Source: Bdellovibrionales bacterium
GTDB taxonomy: Bacteria; Bdellovibrionota; Bdellovibrionia; Bdellovibrionales; JAMPXM01
DNA: 12,158 nucleotides
Assembly (NCBI GenBank): GCA_005793615.1
Contig: SXRI01000009.1
Location: forward strand, 1-12,158
Direction of reading: 5' to 3'
Part shown: positions 1-5,691 of the stretch, in pieces
How positions within the stretch are numbered: the stretch's first letter is position 1
Layout of the letters: the number at the start of each line of letters is the position of its first letter
Program-made: the position numbers and the translations under genes
Notes under the pieces: model-generated
Databases searched by the model: none
The model's input: the letters and a program-made list of their open reading frames with translations, nothing else
Told to the model about the DNA's origin: nothing

Positions 1-568
1 AGATGCCGGCTACCACTGGATAAAGAGACAATTGCCCCTGATAGGAAATAAACATTCGTCGAGTGACATCATCGCCGGCGAATATCTTAAGGTCCGAGGT
101 TTTCGGTGAACTCATGGCCGAGAGTTTTTCAAACGGTGGTAGCAGGCGAAATGCGTCGTCATCGCCACGTACTGCGGTTTCGTTGATGGCCACAAGAAAG
201 TTCTCTTGGCTTTGCCATAGTTCCGCAAGTGTCTGCAGCTCGTCGTAGGAGCCGACGATTTCGTTGGGATTGATGAGATAGACGACGGCCTTAGGCTCAG
301 CGGCCTTCAATCGTCGCATCATTTGAATGTGATCTTTGGCGTTCGGAACCCGATGGAGGCGTTCAATCGTGGGTGGGTCAACAGCTACCAGCGCCACCTG
401 CCCGGATTTCTTTGAGATCGGCTTTAAGCGCACTCGGGCGTCGTAAAAAACAGATTCAATGTAATCAAAGCGAAACTGACAGATCAAAAAGGCGATCACC
501 AGCGCCAGGCCCACTCGCAACATTACGTAGTAGAACTTCATATCGGGTCTGAATACTGGTCGTTTCAA
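1..568 (-). CDS. CHASE2-domain membrane sensor protein (5' part only; gene continues beyond the left edge)
   Basis: About 189 residues of the N-terminus are visible and the frame is still open at base 1. A short basic start is followed by one hydrophobic segment (about residues 17-31, VGLALVIAFLIC). The motif FYDARVRLKP and a predicted strand VALVAVDPPTIERL follow. This order (TM helix, then D-x-R-x-R, then a strand ending in a conserved Asp) is typical of CHASE2, an extracytoplasmic sensor domain found in front of adenylate cyclase, histidine kinase or GGDEF modules. The output domain lies outside the window, so the enzymatic class is unknown. I chose the TTG start at 568 because GGAG sits 8 bases upstream; the ATG at 541 has no Shine-Dalgarno site and is the alternative. 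The gene lies downstream of, and in the same direction as, a radical SAM maturase and a small peptide gene, so it may sense something linked to that locus. The CHASE2 assignment comes from sequence pattern only. Confidence 0.72.
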   Translation of the reverse strand, partial: MKRPVFRPDMKFYYVMLRVGLALVIAFLICQFRFDYIESVFYDARVRLKPISKKSGQVALVAVDPPTIERLHRVPNAKDHIQMMRRLKAAEPKAVVYLINPNEIVGSYDELQTLAELWQSQENFLVAINETAVRGDDDAFRLLPPFEKLSAMSSPKTSDLKIFAGDDVTRRMFISYQGQLSLYPVVAGI

Positions 569-587
569 TGGGCCGTCTCCGCGGGGG

Positions 588-613
588 CGGCAGTCGACTA
601 GGCGCGACTGCCG
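588..613. other. Perfect 9-bp inverted repeat upstream of the CHASE2 gene
   Basis: Arms CGGCAGTCG (588-596) and CGACTGCCG (605-613) are exact reverse complements around an 8-base loop. No T-run follows on either strand, so it is not a classical terminator. It lies 20 bases upstream of the likely CHASE2 start, close to that gene's Shine-Dalgarno site, and could shape translation or bind a regulator. Confidence 0.5.
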
Positions 614-615
614 TT

Positions 616-637
616 AGCGATTCTAATCGCTTTTCTG
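616..637 (+). terminator. Small hairpin with short T-run (possible weak terminator, plus direction)
   Basis: AGCGATT (616-622) and AATCGCT (625-631) are perfect inverted copies separated by two bases, so about six pairs with a four-base loop are realistic. On the plus strand the stem runs into TTTT then CTG. No convincing plus-strand gene precedes it. In the minus direction, which is the direction of the genes here, there is no U-tract. It could equally be a processing or pausing hairpin between the peptide gene and the CHASE2 gene. Confidence 0.25.
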
Positions 638-672
638 TGATTTTGCCAACCGCCCCCGAGGAAAATACCGCT

Positions 673-732
673 CAAGTCTCAGACCAAGTGACTGGTCAGG
701 TACCTGGTCAAGTACCTGGTCAAGTTCCTGTG
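673..732. repeat. Five tandem 12-bp repeats just after the small peptide gene
   Basis: Five back-to-back 12-base units (673, 685, 697, 709, 721) follow the pattern CARGTNCCTGGT with a few substitutions; the third and fourth differ by a single base. The unit length is a multiple of three, so every frame has a four-residue period. In the minus frame of the upstream peptide gene the units place TGA at 722-720, 710-708, 698-696 and 674-672, and TGG at 686-684. The repeat begins exactly at the end of the peptide gene and includes its stop codon. Confidence 0.8.
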
Positions 733-836
733 GGAGGGCACGCGCTCGGAGAGACGATCGGACGGGTTTTGCCATCCTTGCCGGTGTTATCGCCTTCTGC
801 GGCCTTCATCGGATTTAGTTTTTTAATATGTTTCAC
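720..836 (-). CDS. Candidate RiPP precursor peptide (38 aa) overlapping the radical SAM maturase gene
   Basis: A GTG-started frame of 38 residues begins inside the last codons of the radical SAM/SPASM gene (14-base overlap) and ends at TGA 722-720. A Shine-Dalgarno GGAG lies six bases before the GTG, so translational coupling to the maturase is likely. The N-terminal half is basic and polar (MKHIKKLNP, then AAEGDNTGKDGK). The tail is rich in Pro, Ser and Thr and holds the only Cys (SPSACPPTGT). A leader-like polar front, a short Cys-containing C-terminus and a position next to a SPASM-type maturase are the usual features of a precursor whose core is modified by the enzyme, for example by a thioether or carbon-carbon crosslink. 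I do not recognise the peptide as a member of a named family. The function is inferred from context; the frame and Shine-Dalgarno site are visible directly. It may instead be an unrelated small protein. Confidence 0.5.
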   Translation of the reverse strand: MKHIKKLNPMKAAEGDNTGKDGKTRPIVSPSACPPTGT

Positions 837-2154
837 TTCGGTCTCCTTCGGTAACTGATTTTCTAGCTTTCGCATAATATTCAATCGCTTTCGCAAGTGT
901 TGTTCGTGTTCGATTGCAGAACTCTTGGTCTTTCTTATGTTTGGATCCGGATTTAACCTGATTGACGTACATGCAGCCGCCGCCGCAGAGGTGTCTCGCC
1001 CAACATTGTTGACAATTGTTGAGTTCGGTCAGGCGACCGGCGTATCCCGCAAGACGGTCATGATCAATCTTTGTGCCTTGGCCGAGTTGCTCAGAGGGTT
1101 TTCCGAGGAACCATTGGCAAGCAGCCACGCGTCCCTTGCCGTCCGCAGTGAGCAGGGATTTTCCAGCACCGCAATAGTTGTAAAGGCGCCGTTGTTGATC
1201 GAGCGTACGAAAGGTGCCGTCAAAAAAGCCGATGCGGCGAAGTTCTTTTTCGCCACCGAGCGCATAAGCCAGGTCAGCGGTTCGGCAAAGTTGCTCAGCG
1301 TACTCGCGGCTAGCCTCGTTATCGCCGGCTTCAGCGGCAAAATCAAACTTGAGATAGTCAAACCCGAACTCGCGTAGAAACTCGTAGGCCTTAACAACAT
1401 TGGTGTGGTGTTTTCCAAAGACTGCCGAAACGGCAAGGCTGCCGAGTCGTTCCCGGACGGGCTGCAGGGTTTCAAGGCCACGCAGCGCTAAGGCGGTGGA
1501 GCCTTTGCCGGTCTTAGTTTTACGAGCAAGATCATTGATTTCCGGAGGGCCATCGATGCTGATCGTAACGTGGCAGTGAATGCTCGCGAGATACTCGGCT
1601 ATTTCCGGTGTGAGCAACGTACCGTTGGTAATCAGACGATAGAAAACATCGATATTTCGCCCTGCAGTTTGCAGTTTTACGTAGCGGACCAGATGGCGGA
1701 TGTTTTGGAAGGCGAGCAGAGGTTCGCCACCAAAGAACGTCAACGTAAAGTCATCGCCGCTCGGAATATCGTGCAGAATCATGGCGATTTGTTCGTAAAT
1801 GGTTTCCAGGTCGATGTTCTTCATCGCTTCGCCAAAGGTACCGTCGCCGCCGGCTGCGCAGTAATCGCATTTGAGATTACATATCTGCGCAATATTGACC
1901 AGGTAGTGTCGAGGTGTCTGGGCGATTTCGGCATCAACCACAGCGGGGTCGATCTCGTGGTTCCAAAATTCAAGTTCTTGGTGCTCTTCGCTGGCTGAAA
2001 CACTCGCAGCACTTGCGCCTAAGGCTTGCCAGGCATCAACTGAGATCTCGGCAACCTGCAAATTGTGCGCATGAAAGCCGATCACCTGGGACTCTTGAGC
2101 TTCACCAGGGGCGGTCTTTATCGCAACTATGTTGTCCAGGCGTCTCAGTTCCAT
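823..2154 (-). CDS. Radical SAM/SPASM peptide maturase
   Basis: A 443-residue radical SAM enzyme. The first 90 residues hold no clusters and may be a peptide-recognition region. The SAM-binding [4Fe-4S] motif CNLKCDYC (CxxxCxxC) is at residues 92-99, followed by FFGGEPLL (140-147) and the strands LITNGT and VTISIDG typical of the TIM barrel. The C-terminal third has the full seven-Cys SPASM pattern: C328, GX4C ending at C346, then CX2CX5CX3C (C381, C384, C390, C394) and C413. This signature binds two auxiliary [4Fe-4S] clusters and occurs in RiPP maturases and in anaerobic sulfatase-maturing enzymes. No sulfatase gene is nearby, whereas a 38-residue peptide gene overlaps the 3' end, so peptide maturation is favoured. 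The ATG at 2154 has GGA six bases upstream and fits the start of the conserved region. The frame is open further upstream to a TTG at 2220, which overlaps the stop of a possible micro-ORF, so a 22-residue longer protein cannot be excluded. Confidence 0.93.
   Translation of the reverse strand: MELRRLDNIVAIKTAPGEAQESQVIGFHAHNLQVAEISVDAWQALGASAASVSASEEHQELEFWNHEIDPAVVDAEIAQTPRHYLVNIAQICNLKCDYCAAGGDGTFGEAMKNIDLETIYEQIAMILHDIPSGDDFTLTFFGGEPLLAFQNIRHLVRYVKLQTAGRNIDVFYRLITNGTLLTPEIAEYLASIHCHVTISIDGPPEINDLARKTKTGKGSTALALRGLETLQPVRERLGSLAVSAVFGKHHTNVVKAYEFLREFGFDYLKFDFAAEAGDNEASREYAEQLCRTADLAYALGGEKELRRIGFFDGTFRTLDQQRRLYNYCGAGKSLLTADGKGRVAACQWFLGKPSEQLGQGTKIDHDRLAGYAGRLTELNNCQQCWARHLCGGGCMYVNQVKSGSKHKKDQEFCNRTRTTLAKAIEYYAKARKSVTEGDRSETY
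843..846 (-). promoter_or_regulatory. Shine-Dalgarno site for the 38-residue peptide gene
   Basis: GGAG (within AAGGAG) on the minus strand, six bases before the GTG at 836. It lies inside the coding sequence of the maturase and decides in favour of the GTG rather than the in-frame ATG nine codons later, which has no such site. Confidence 0.6.
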
Positions 2155-2216
2155 TCGTATTCCAATACTTCTCTCGTGAGGAGATGAATGGAAAATACGG
2201 TGCATTCTGGCTCTGC

Positions 2217-2354
2217 TCAAACGGGCGCAAACTTGCTCGCCGCACCCTTGTTCTCGATAAAATCACGAGATTTTCTCGAGTTGCAGAGACAAAATGTACC
2301 TAAAACGTCCATCCCATCATCTCCAACAACATAGCCTAGCAATTTTTCTGCCAT
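2217..2354 (-). CDS. Possible micro-ORF (45 aa) upstream of the maturase
   Basis: An ATG-started frame of 45 residues ends at TGA 2219-2217. That stop overlaps the upstream-most TTG of the maturase frame in a TTGA arrangement, a layout that often couples translation. The peptide contains FCLCN and a basic, then acidic, C-terminal part, with no recognisable domain. The first ATG has GGAG 11 bases upstream. An in-frame ATG 14 codons later (2312) has GGAG at the better spacing of 8, which would give 31 residues. It could be a second precursor, a leader peptide, or chance. It spans a strong inverted repeat, which argues that some of the sequence may be constrained as RNA or DNA rather than as protein. 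Confidence 0.28.
   Translation of the reverse strand: MAEKLLGYVVGDDGMDVLGTFCLCNSRKSRDFIENKGAASKFAPV
2253..2280. other. Long inverted repeat (12-bp arms, 4-base loop) upstream of the maturase
   Basis: CTCGATAAAATC (2253-2264) and GATTTTCTCGAG (2269-2280) pair at 11 of 12 positions around the loop ACGA. No T-tract follows on either strand. It lies about 100 bases before the maturase ATG, in the likely 5' leader, so an attenuator, RNA stability element or protein operator is possible. It is the only marked structure in the 315 bases between the PBP and maturase genes. Confidence 0.6.
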
Positions 2355-2397
2355 AACCTATTTGGCTCCAAGAGCACTTTGGCTCAGGTTCCAGGAG

Positions 2398-2425
2398 TTT
2401 ATATGCGATGCGATGAAGTTTCTAA
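2398..2425 (-). promoter_or_regulatory. Weak sigma-70-like promoter candidate for the maturase unit
   Basis: On the minus strand TTAGAA (2425-2420) and TATAAA (2403-2398) are separated by 16 bases. The -35 element is poor and the -10 acceptable. It is the best-placed candidate in the spacer, just after the PBP gene ends and upstream of the micro-ORF. Read-through from the PBP promoter is an alternative. Confidence 0.2.
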
Positions 2426-2469
2426 CAGGAGAGGCTTGTATAAATTTCAGACCGACAAACGTCACCGGC

Positions 2470-4896
2470 TCAAAGACCTAATGAGGCCCCTGGCGATGGG
2501 CCATCGTGTGGTAACGGTGACTGACCTTTCTTAAAGATCAATTCCACTGGTTCAAGGTTACCGTCACCCTTCGGTGTCGGGACGCCGAAGGCCCGCTGTT
2601 GCTCGGGTGAAAGCACAACCTTTTCGACGCTCTCGGGCCACGGAAAATCTTCGGGAGGAAAGCTCGCGCCGTAGCTCTTCATATAGTTTGTCCAGATTGG
2701 TACGGCCCCGGTGCCACCAGTGAGATTGAGTGAAGTGTTGTCGTCGTAACCGACCCAAACGATTGCCGTGTGATAGGGAGTGAAGCCAGCAAACCATACG
2801 TCTTTTTTGTCGTTGGTGGTGCCGGTTTTGCCTGCGGCCGGGTGGACAAAACCCGCCGCGCGCGCGCCGCGTCCTGTGCCCGAAAGCAGAGTTTGTTTCA
2901 TTGCACCAACCAACACGGACGTTGTATCGGTGGCGATGACTTCTTGGAGTTCCGGCATGAGTCGGTAGATTTCGTTGCCTGAAAGGCTCTCAAGACGCCA
3001 AATGAGCGACAGCGGTGTTTTGTGTCCGAGCTCCGCCAAGGCTCCATACGCCTGCAAGACTTCGAGTGGTGAGAGTTCAAAGGCTCCGAGCGTCAGCGAT
3101 GGCACCGGTGAGATCGTTGACGTGATGCCAAGGCGGCGGGCGGTGTCGATGATATTATTTAGGCCAACCTGCACACCGACATTGGCGGTTGCAGCGTTAA
3201 GTGACTCTTTGAGGGCGAAGTAAGCCGGAACCGATCCATTGTAAGTGCCTTCATAGTTACGTGGTGTCCACGTTTGACCTTCGTACTTATGTGTCGTGGC
3301 TTCGTCGAGAACCTGGGTAAGCGGCGTGTAGGGTTTGCCTTCATTCGTCGTGGATTCAAAGGCCGTGAGATAAACAAAGGGCTTCATTACTGAGCCGACC
3401 TGGCGCCGACTATCGATGGCGCGATTGAACTGTGAAACCAAGTAACCACGACCACCCACCAACGCTTGTACCGCTCCGGTACGTGGGTCGGCCGAGACCA
3501 GAACGGCTTCGAGATTCTTTCCCTGTGCTTTAAGTTTCTTTAAGTGGGCATAGGAGGTTTCGAGACGATCCAGGCCGCTGCGAACAGCCTGATGGGCGGA
3601 TTCTTGAGCGCGCAAATTCAAGGTGGTGAAAACCCGTAAGCCCTCTGATTCATCGATACCCCGGGAGCGAAGATCGCGTCGTACGGCCTGAACGAAATAA
3701 GGCGCAGGCTCGGTGAGGCTGCGGCTCGGGCGCGTTGGAAGAGGTGCCGCCTTGGCTTGCGTGGCGGTGTCCTCGTCGAGCATTTTGTTTTCAAGCATTC
3801 GCTCGAGAACTTTCGTACGCCGTTTGAGCGCGCGTTCAGGGGCGTTGAAGGGATTGAGGTGTCCGGGATTGTTGAGGACTCCCGCGAGCAGGGCGCATTG
3901 CGGAAGATCGAGTTCGCTGAGCGGCTTTCCGAAATAATGTTCACTGGCTGCGGCAAACCCTCGCACTTGAAAAGGACCGTTCTGACCCATGTAAATTAAA
4001 TTAACATATGTTTCGAGAATCTCATCTTTACTCGCATGCATCTCGACCAAAAATGCCATTGGAATTTCAGTTAGTTTACGTTTAAGCGTGCGTTCATCGC
4101 TGAGGAAATAATTCTTCACCAACTGCTGGGTGATGGTGCTGCCGCCCACCGCGCGCATTCCGGGCTTTAGAGCGGTGAAAACCGCGCGCATCATACCGGT
4201 GACGCTGACCCCCGGGTGTTCCAAAAACTTCGCGTCTTCAATGGCGATCAGTGCGTTGAGACAAGTCGTCGGCACTGTGCCGAGGGTCACGACCTTTCGC
4301 AGAATGGGCGTGTCGCCATAATACTGCGCGAACAGTTCAGGCTCGATTTCAATTTGTTCAACAGTTTGCGGAGTTGCGCCGGAGTAAACCGAATGAATCT
4401 TCGCGGTTTCAGCTATGGCAATAATCTGCACATCGCCGACGACTCGAAGTGATGAGTTGCGAAAGGCGACACAGCGAGTGATCTCGCCGGAGTCTTTGGC
4501 CGCCGGTGTTGTGGTTTCGATGTCAATGCCCATCGGGGCTACGCTGACAGGCGGGGCGGCTTGTGCCGGCAAAACCGAGCGACATTGTTCGCCGGTCCAC
4601 AGCGAGTAGTCACCCGCTTGAATGGGCTGGCCGAACTCGCGTCGGCGAAAGCTCTTGCGCTCAAAAAGTGTTTCAAAATAGTTGCTAGGGAAACTCGATC
4701 CGGCGCGAACATATTCTGGCGCAGAATAGAATTCCACGGGAGGAGCAAAACGTTTCTCAGAAAAACGGGTGCGAATATTGTGGTCAAGGCGCAGAACCCA
4801 CGCTCCGGCGACGGCAGAGGCCAACAAAAGTATCGCGCCGAGTAATACGACAGAGTTCCTGAGCCAGCGTAGCGGCGAGTTTTTCCTTGTGGTCAT
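2470..4896 (-). CDS. mrcB: Penicillin-binding protein 1B-like bifunctional peptidoglycan synthase
   Basis: An 808-residue class A PBP that polymerises lipid II into glycan strands and crosslinks the stem peptides, anchored in the inner membrane and facing the periplasm. One TM helix lies at about residues 15-35 after a basic N-terminus. A UB2H-like linker spans about 50-190. The GT51 transglycosylase starts near 205, with the catalytic Glu in EDAKFLEHPG (E220), the GGSTITQQL motif (251-259) and the second Glu E277 in KRKLTE. The transpeptidase domain follows with SVMK (nucleophile S502, K505), SLN (565-567) and KTGT (690-693), so all active-site motifs are intact. The length fits PBP1B-type enzymes. 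No clear Shine-Dalgarno site precedes the ATG. A 10-codon frame (ATG at 4925) ends in an ATGA overlap with the start and may couple translation. The gene is divergent from the GroES gene and shares its promoter region. Confidence 0.95.
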   Translation of the reverse strand: MTTRKNSPLRWLRNSVVLLGAILLLASAVAGAWVLRLDHNIRTRFSEKRFAPPVEFYSAPEYVRAGSSFPSNYFETLFERKSFRRREFGQPIQAGDYSLWTGEQCRSVLPAQAAPPVSVAPMGIDIETTTPAAKDSGEITRCVAFRNSSLRVVGDVQIIAIAETAKIHSVYSGATPQTVEQIEIEPELFAQYYGDTPILRKVVTLGTVPTTCLNALIAIEDAKFLEHPGVSVTGMMRAVFTALKPGMRAVGGSTITQQLVKNYFLSDERTLKRKLTEIPMAFLVEMHASKDEILETYVNLIYMGQNGPFQVRGFAAASEHYFGKPLSELDLPQCALLAGVLNNPGHLNPFNAPERALKRRTKVLERMLENKMLDEDTATQAKAAPLPTRPSRSLTEPAPYFVQAVRRDLRSRGIDESEGLRVFTTLNLRAQESAHQAVRSGLDRLETSYAHLKKLKAQGKNLEAVLVSADPRTGAVQALVGGRGYLVSQFNRAIDSRRQVGSVMKPFVYLTAFESTTNEGKPYTPLTQVLDEATTHKYEGQTWTPRNYEGTYNGSVPAYFALKESLNAATANVGVQVGLNNIIDTARRLGITSTISPVPSLTLGAFELSPLEVLQAYGALAELGHKTPLSLIWRLESLSGNEIYRLMPELQEVIATDTTSVLVGAMKQTLLSGTGRGARAAGFVHPAAGKTGTTNDKKDVWFAGFTPYHTAIVWVGYDDNTSLNLTGGTGAVPIWTNYMKSYGASFPPEDFPWPESVEKVVLSPEQQRAFGVPTPKGDGNLEPVELIFKKGQSPLPHDGPSPGASLGL

Positions 4897-4950
4897 TCGT
4901 GTTCACGCCCGTTCGCTTGAGTCATGCCGTCGAAGTTGGATTCGCATTCC

Positions 4951-4979
4951 TTGACTTTATGAGGCGAGATCCGTTTAGT
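4951..4979 (+). promoter_or_regulatory. Promoter candidate for the GroES gene
   Basis: TTGACT (4951-4956) and TTTAGT (4974-4979) with a 17-base spacer give a good -35 and a moderate -10. Transcription would start near 4986, leaving a short leader that carries GGAGG. It overlaps a mirror-image promoter on the other strand. Confidence 0.5.
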
Positions 4980-4982
4980 CAA
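4954..4982 (-). promoter_or_regulatory. Promoter candidate for the PBP gene (mirror image of the GroES promoter)
   Basis: On the minus strand TTGACT (4982-4977) and TAAAGT (4959-4954) are separated by 17 bases. Each -35 box overlaps the -10 box of the opposite promoter, and the outer hexamers form the dyad TTGACT-N20-AGTCAA. RNA polymerase could probably occupy only one direction at a time. Confidence 0.45.
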
Positions 4983-4990
4983 AGTTCGTC

Positions 4991-4995
4991 GGAGG
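4991..4995 (+). promoter_or_regulatory. Strong Shine-Dalgarno site for the GroES gene
   Basis: GGAGG, nine bases before the ATG at 5005. It confirms that translation begins ahead of the Lys/Ala-rich extension rather than at the GroES domain. Confidence 0.7.
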
Positions 4996-5004
4996 AAGAA
5001 AGAA

Positions 5005-5604
5005 ATGGCTAAGGCCGCAAAAAAATCTGCTCAAAAATCTGCCACTAAAAAGACCCCAAAAACCAAACAGAAAGCAGCAAAGAAAACACCAAAGAAAATA
5101 ATAGCTGCAAAGCCAGCAAAGACGGCGCTCAAAAAGCCGCTTAAGAAAGCTGCTCCAAAGGCCGCTAAAAAAGCGAAAGCTCCGGCTAAGGCTCTTAAGC
5201 CTATCAAGGCTGCCAAGGCAGCCAAGAAACCTGCTGTCAAAGCGGTAACCATCAAAGCCGCACCTGCCGCGGTAAAGGCATCGGCCAAGGTAAAGACGGC
5301 TGACTATTCGCAAGTATTCTCACCGCTCGATGATCGAGTCTTAGTACTCAAGGTAGGCTTTAGTAATCGCACGCCGGGAGGCCTTTATATTCCTGATACG
5401 GTTTCGGGTGATGATCGTCCGTCGCAGGGAACGGTGGTTGCCGTAGGGCCAGGGCATCGCGACAAGAAAGGTCGCCTTCGTCCGCTTGACGTCAAAATTG
5501 GTGACACCGTTATGTTCAAAGCCTTCACGGGTTCCGATGTGAAGATCGATGCCAGCGAGTTACTTTGTCTGCGTGAGTCTGAAATCATCGCAATCGTGAA
5601 GTAG
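5005..5604 (+). CDS. groES: GroES co-chaperonin domain with a long Lys/Ala-rich N-terminal extension
   Basis: A 199-residue protein in two parts. Residues 1 to about 100 are almost entirely Lys, Ala, Pro and Thr, with KKA, KAAK and KKTPK blocks like histone H1 or AlgP-type tails, and are predicted to be disordered and strongly basic. Residues about 104-199 are a full GroES domain: FSPLDDRVLV, the mobile loop with TPGGLYIPDT (the hydrophobic tripeptide that binds GroEL), GTVVAVGPG, a GDTVMF strand and the closing LRESEIIAIVK. Typical GroES is about 95 residues, so the tail doubles it. No groEL follows; the next gene encodes a porin-like protein, so this is probably a second, stand-alone GroES paralogue. 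The extension could bind nucleic acid, acidic client proteins or membranes, but no such role can be read from the sequence. The GroES fold assignment is firm; the function of the fusion is unknown. Confidence 0.93.
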   Translation: MAKAAKKSAQKSATKKTPKTKQKAAKKTPKKIIAAKPAKTALKKPLKKAAPKAAKKAKAPAKALKPIKAAKAAKKPAVKAVTIKAAPAAVKASAKVKTADYSQVFSPLDDRVLVLKVGFSNRTPGGLYIPDTVSGDDRPSQGTVVAVGPGHRDKKGRLRPLDVKIGDTVMFKAFTGSDVKIDASELLCLRESEIIAIVK

Positions 5605-5646
5605 CGAAACCTATTGTAATGTATGGCAATGTAATGTTTTCATTGA

Positions 5647-5674
5647 CTCAGGACTTCGCCATGCTAGTCCTGAG
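5647..5674. other. Perfect 9-bp inverted repeat between the GroES and porin genes
   Basis: CTCAGGACT (5647-5655) and AGTCCTGAG (5666-5674) pair perfectly around a 10-base loop. A TTGACT hexamer (5643-5648) overlaps its left edge. No T-run follows in either direction. It lies 17 bases before the porin ATG and is more likely an operator or leader hairpin than a terminator. Confidence 0.5.
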
Positions 5675-5691
5675 CGAAAAGGGGATTCTCT

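Noticed and set aside
623..775. Minus-strand frame of 50 codons (MAKPVRSS start) that reads the 12-bp repeats as LDQV-like units
   Set aside because: Overlaps the better-supported 38-codon peptide in another frame and has no properly spaced Shine-Dalgarno site. Kept in mind because it would be an amphipathic repeat peptide.
672..836. Selenocysteine reading of the repeated in-frame TGA codons
   Set aside because: Four TGA codons at 12-base spacing with no recognisable SECIS-like stem after each; slippage of a stop-containing unit explains them more simply.
568..858. Plus-strand frame of 96 codons with QVPG repeats
   Set aside because: No Shine-Dalgarno site, antisense to the peptide gene and to the end of the maturase; the repeat has a period divisible by three, so it looks ordered in every frame.
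4893..4925. Ten-codon upstream frame overlapping the PBP start by ATGA
   Set aside because: Too short and without a Shine-Dalgarno site to list as a gene; mentioned in the PBP entry as a possible coupling device.
4975..5313. Antisense frames opposite the GroES tail (Arg/Phe/Leu-rich)
   Set aside because: They are the mirror of a Lys/Ala-rich coding region that has few antisense stops; the plus frame has GGAGG and a conserved GroES domain.
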